Of a DNA stretch of 64,000 bases, positions 61,901-64,000 are shown piece by piece. The stretch lies in assembly GCA_903813345.2 (NCBI GenBank), contig CAIIXF020000003.1, forward strand, positions 28,909,248 through 28,973,247, in the 5' to 3' direction. The notes below the pieces were generated by a model that was given only the letters and a program-made list of their open reading frames with translations, was not told the DNA's origin and made no database searches. The first letter of the stretch is position 1. The number at the start of each line of letters is the position of its first letter. The position numbers and the translations under genes were made by a program. Source of the DNA: Owenia fusiformis (Eukaryota; Annelida; Polychaeta; Sabellida; Oweniidae).

Positions 61901-62391
61901 GCAGGGCAAACGGCGGGTTTAGATATCACTAAATTTTAGAGTCTATGTTCTGTTTTGCAGGACAAATGGCGGGTTTAGGCATCACTAAATTTCAAAGTAT
62001 ATTTTCTATCTTACAGGGCAAATGGCGGGTTTAGGGATCACTAAATTTAAAGTCTATGTTCTATCTTGCAGGGCAAATGGCGGGTTTAGGCATCACTAAA
62101 TTTTAAGGTCTATGTTCTATTTTGCAGGCCAAATGGCGGGTTTAGGCACCACTAAATTTTAAAGTCTATGTTCTATTTTGCAGGCCAAATGGCGGGTTTA
62201 GGCATCACTAAATTTTAAAGTCTATGTTCTATCTTGCAGGGCAAATGGCGGGTTTAGGCATCACTAAATTTTAAAAGTCTATGTTTTATCTTGCAGGGCA
62301 AATGGCGGGTTTAGGCATCGGTATGTTACTATTAGGAACATTGACCGGCACTGGTATTCTGTTTGCGTTAGTCTTCTTTCTTAGAAGATAA
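49995..62391 (+). CDS. LolA-like / FAMeT x2 / PAN x3 type I membrane protein, 22 exons
   Basis: Exons: 49995-50132, 50939-51038, 51358-51617, 51809-51898, 52198-52287, 52657-52786, 52913-53083, 53206-53355, 53575-53697, 54360-54564, 55035-55140, 55267-55405, 55853-55974, 56259-56316, 56482-56594, 56852-56912, 57269-57354, 57706-57862, 58186-58431, 58810-59064, 59878-59931, 62297-62391. All phases close: 983 codons (982 residues). Signal peptide 1-17. Residues about 20-269 resemble secreted LolA-like domains (REIYDFYS, RLCQV, FVRTWYRS, FDVSSCQ). FAMeT domains at about 270-417 (FKFRVKTCMDAQIMFTEKW, FWIGINNGLIQVG, AAGYWKV) and 418-567 (CKDAHIVLTDKWND, YEIVIGTASNSACIIR, FWLSWENGLVQ, GHWMFYNVE). 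Three six-Cys PAN/Apple domains at about 686-766, 767-848 and 849-933 (shared CESFDYC). Transmembrane 956-980, cytoplasmic RR. FAMeT domains, despite the name, mostly bind ligands extracellularly; PAN domains bind protein or glycan. Function unknown; a surface recognition or adhesion role is inference. TTTTAG at 49976-49981 suggests an intron in the 5' UTR. Confidence 0.88.
52138..52196 (+). repeat. (TTATA)n microsatellite abutting the exon 5 acceptor
   Basis: TTATA repeats run almost up to the TAG acceptor at 52195-52197, so they occupy the place of the pyrimidine tract of intron 4. Confidence 0.85.
54768..55002. mobile_element. MITE, 235 bp, directly upstream of exon 11
   Basis: Ends CTGGATGACTCTAACTGCA and its near complement, then inverted TATCATTCAAGATGGTGGCC and AAAATTCTTTCG. 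Its right end is 32 bases from the exon 11 acceptor, so it may overlap the branch-point region of intron 10. Confidence 0.75.
57461..57700 (-). pseudogene. Possible retroelement integrase relic in intron 17
   Basis: The minus frame ends YLLSDALENEKRDEI, ITSELMDVLLYGK, TPYHPKVSGQVDR. This resembles the end of a gypsy/Maverick-type integrase core, where a LSDxGxEF, SKEL, TPYHPQxNGQVER order is usual. Only about 60 codons are alike. It lies in an intron, antisense to the FAMeT/PAN gene, and continues as an open frame antisense to exon 18. Confidence 0.4.
60050..60235. mobile_element. Degenerate GC-ended MITE fragment
   Basis: Contains ACGGCGGCCATAAC and near the right edge GCGACTGCCGTAGATAAAAT then GTGACTGAGGC, similar to the terminus of the 22.9-25.6 kb MITE family. 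Located in the last intron of the FAMeT/PAN gene. Confidence 0.4.
60662..61427. mobile_element. mariner-like MITE, 766 bp, in the last intron
   Basis: Ends CAGGGTGAGGCAAAAAATGT and the complement ending GCTCACCCTG, flanked by TA. The inverted arms extend about 120 bp (GTAACCCAAACAAATG, AACTCAGTC, ATTGAACAAGG blocks). No transposase recognised. Confidence 0.8.
61905..62296 (+). repeat. 56-bp tandem array of 3' splice sites upstream of the last exon
   Basis: Each unit is a pyrimidine-rich TTCTATCTTGCAG acceptor followed by the first 22 bases of the last exon (GGCAAATGGCGGGTTTAGGC...) and then CACTAAATTTTAAAGTC. Unit exon-starts are at 61905, 61961, 62017, 62072, 62128, 62184 and 62240; the true last exon starts at 62297. 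Period 55-57 bp. A decayed eighth unit without an acceptor precedes 61905 (AAGGCAAATGCCGGCTCCGA near 61852). Spliced from exon 21, five of the seven copies read GQMAGLGITKF-like and stop after 11 residues; copies at 61961 and 62017 read somewhat further before stopping. None reaches the transmembrane sequence. Confidence 0.95.
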
Positions 62392-62502
62392 AGACTGTTC
62401 AAAGAACGCCTACATTGCGATCAATGGCTTTGACAGGAGCCATTAGACATTTGGATTGATAAAAGTATTTTCATACAGGATAGAAAAATATATCGCTGTA
62501 TA

Positions 62503-63154
62503 CAGGGTGTCCCGAAAGTATGGGCCCCCCCTAGGCAGACATATACCAGTGTCGTCATAGTATGTGCCATATATCATTTTAAAGCCTATCCAAAGTTACA
62601 TTGATTCGCCAAGGATCATAGTTCAACTCTCAAATGTGAAAAAATTACAGGCATTTCAAAATTTAGTGTTTGGTCAAAATTAAGTCCAGTTTTACACCAA
62701 AACAATAGTCAATGTGTCCTCCTGGGCCATCTTAACAGCAACAATAATTTTCGGGTCGGATGGATATTGAGTTGGAAAAAAGAGAACGATGAGGGTAGAA
62801 ACTCTAAGGAAACTCTTCGAAAGTCCCTTAACAGGTTTTAAGAGGGTTATAAAATTCCACATCCCTATTTGAATGGCTTCTGAGGTCATATTTGAAAATA
62901 ATTGCTGCTGTTAACATGGCCAAGGGGGGACACATTGACTAGTAATGTGGTGTAAAGTTGAACTTTATTTTGACAAAACACTAACTTTTAAAATTACTGT
63001 AACTTTTTCCCATTAGGGAGTTAAACCATGATACTTGGCAAATCAATGTAACTTTGGATACGCTTTAAAATGATATATGACACATACTATGAGGACACTG
63101 GAATATGTCTGCCTAGGGGGGGGGGGGGGGGGGCCATACTTTCGGGACACCCTG
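62503..63154. mobile_element. mariner-like MITE, 652 bp, just 3' of the FAMeT/PAN gene
   Basis: Ends CAGGGTGTCCCGAAAGTATG and its complement, flanked by TA. A C run at left and long G run at right sit next to the TIRs. Both halves carry ATATCATTTTAAAG at about 70-80 bp from the ends. It starts 112 bases after the stop codon and so may lie in the 3' UTR or truncate it. Confidence 0.85.
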
Positions 63155-63201
63155 TATATGTAGCAATAATGTATCTGTATTACTGTAATTGCAGATTTTT
63201 T

Positions 63202-63207
63202 AATAAA
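63202..63207 (+). promoter_or_regulatory. Candidate poly(A) signal of the FAMeT/PAN gene
   Basis: AATAAA, the first clear hexamer after the stop codon at 62391; use of it would include the MITE at 62503-63154 in the 3' UTR. Confidence 0.25.
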
Positions 63208-63554
63208 TTAATATTGTGTTTTATTCCACATATTCATAACCATTTTTCAAAATATTGTATGAGTGTTTGGAACAAGTGTCAGATCTAATTCATCTTGAAA
63301 GATGGTATTATTATAAATGTATAGATTAATCAAACCTTGGGCCTAATTTCTTATTTAACAGATAATCTATTTGTCTAGGATTTCATATTATCAGAAGTTA
63401 TTTTGATACTTATTCATACATGATATAATATACTTTGTACGCATGTGCTCAAACATAATCCAATTTAGTTACGAAGTGGAAAAGAAATTAACAGATTAAA
63501 CATCCTTTAAACTTTCTCTAAATGCACAAAATTAATTGTTTGATTTATTGTATA

Positions 63555-64000
63555 CAGGTTGGGTCAAAAATCGTATATTCTTTTATTTCAATATGAAAAT
63601 GAATCAATTTCGATAAAATTTTTAACAGAGGATGCAAAAACCACTTTCAAAACTGTTCCTGAAATGAGATAAATAAATCTTCAGGGGTTCCTGAATAAGA
63701 AAGATTGAACGACACTAGAGGTCCATATGAAATTTCAGGATGATATCCGAAGCTACAATTTTCACAATTATGCCTCAAATTATGTTATCTGAGTGACAAA
63801 TTATTCAGTCTGTCAGAGAACCACATTGCATATGGTGTTCAGTATATTCTGAAATTATTTTCAGACAAAAATGAAATATTAGAATCTAGTTTGTCAATAG
63901 AATGAAACAATAGAATATCACTTGGCGGAGCTGCCGGATAAAATCGCTCAGAGCAGCACATCGCGAATATATCATCAAAGATGTTTAAAAAGGTTTTGCT
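63555..64000. mobile_element. Possible left end of another mariner-like element, cut by window end
   Basis: After TA the sequence reads CAGGTTGGGTCAAAAATCG, resembling mariner-type termini. The right end is not in the window. The last 80 bases hold a plus frame HLAELPDKIAQSSTSRIYHQ that is open to the edge but not recognised. Confidence 0.35.

Noticed and set aside
61905-62296. The 56-bp array as a plain intronic minisatellite
   Set aside because: Every unit keeps a complete acceptor and the start of the last exon in the same relation, so treating it as neutral satellite ignores the splice-site content; reported as a finding instead.

Overview
This is an AT-rich, intron-rich animal nuclear window, most likely from a marine invertebrate. 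A lophotrochozoan (mollusc or brachiopod-like) is my best guess, because secreted LolA-like/FAMeT/PAN proteins, membrane C-type lectins and crowded mariner-type MITEs are common there. The phylum itself cannot be proven from the sequence. There are no bacterial operons, CRISPR arrays or rRNA genes, and I recognise no tRNA.

Layout: (1) 3.5-11.6 kb, minus strand: a five-exon gene for a secreted single-domain laminin-G protein. (2) 12-19 kb: no gene recognised, small foldback elements. (3) 19.0-22.5 kb, minus: a 5'-truncated non-LTR retrotransposon with a long intact endonuclease/RT frame. (4) 22.9-27.1 kb: a cluster of GC-rich MITEs ending in ACACCCCAGTCACATTT, then a mariner-like (maT, DD37D) element. 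(5) 27.3-41.7 kb, minus: two tandem BLVRB/NmrA-like NAD(P)-binding genes. The distal one is intact (225 codons). The proximal one is broken in exon 2 by a 6.34-kb long-terminal-inverted-repeat element flanked by a 3-bp target duplication. (6) 43.9-48.6 kb, plus: a seven-exon membrane C-type lectin with a Pro/Thr repeat stalk and a C-terminal NPxY tail. (7) 50.0-62.4 kb, plus: a 22-exon, about 982-residue type I membrane protein with an N-terminal LolA-like region, two FAMeT domains, three PAN/Apple domains and a transmembrane segment encoded by the last exon.

All exon phases in the five gene models close exactly, which is the main support for them. The most unusual feature lies just before the last exon of the 982-residue gene. 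A 56-bp unit carrying a 3' splice site plus the start of the last exon is repeated in tandem, giving seven extra acceptors upstream of the true one. Most of these would add about 11 residues and a stop, so the protein would be secreted rather than membrane-anchored. Together with the neighbouring lectin receptor, this locus looks like a cell-surface/secreted recognition module with a built-in anchor switch; that role is inference.
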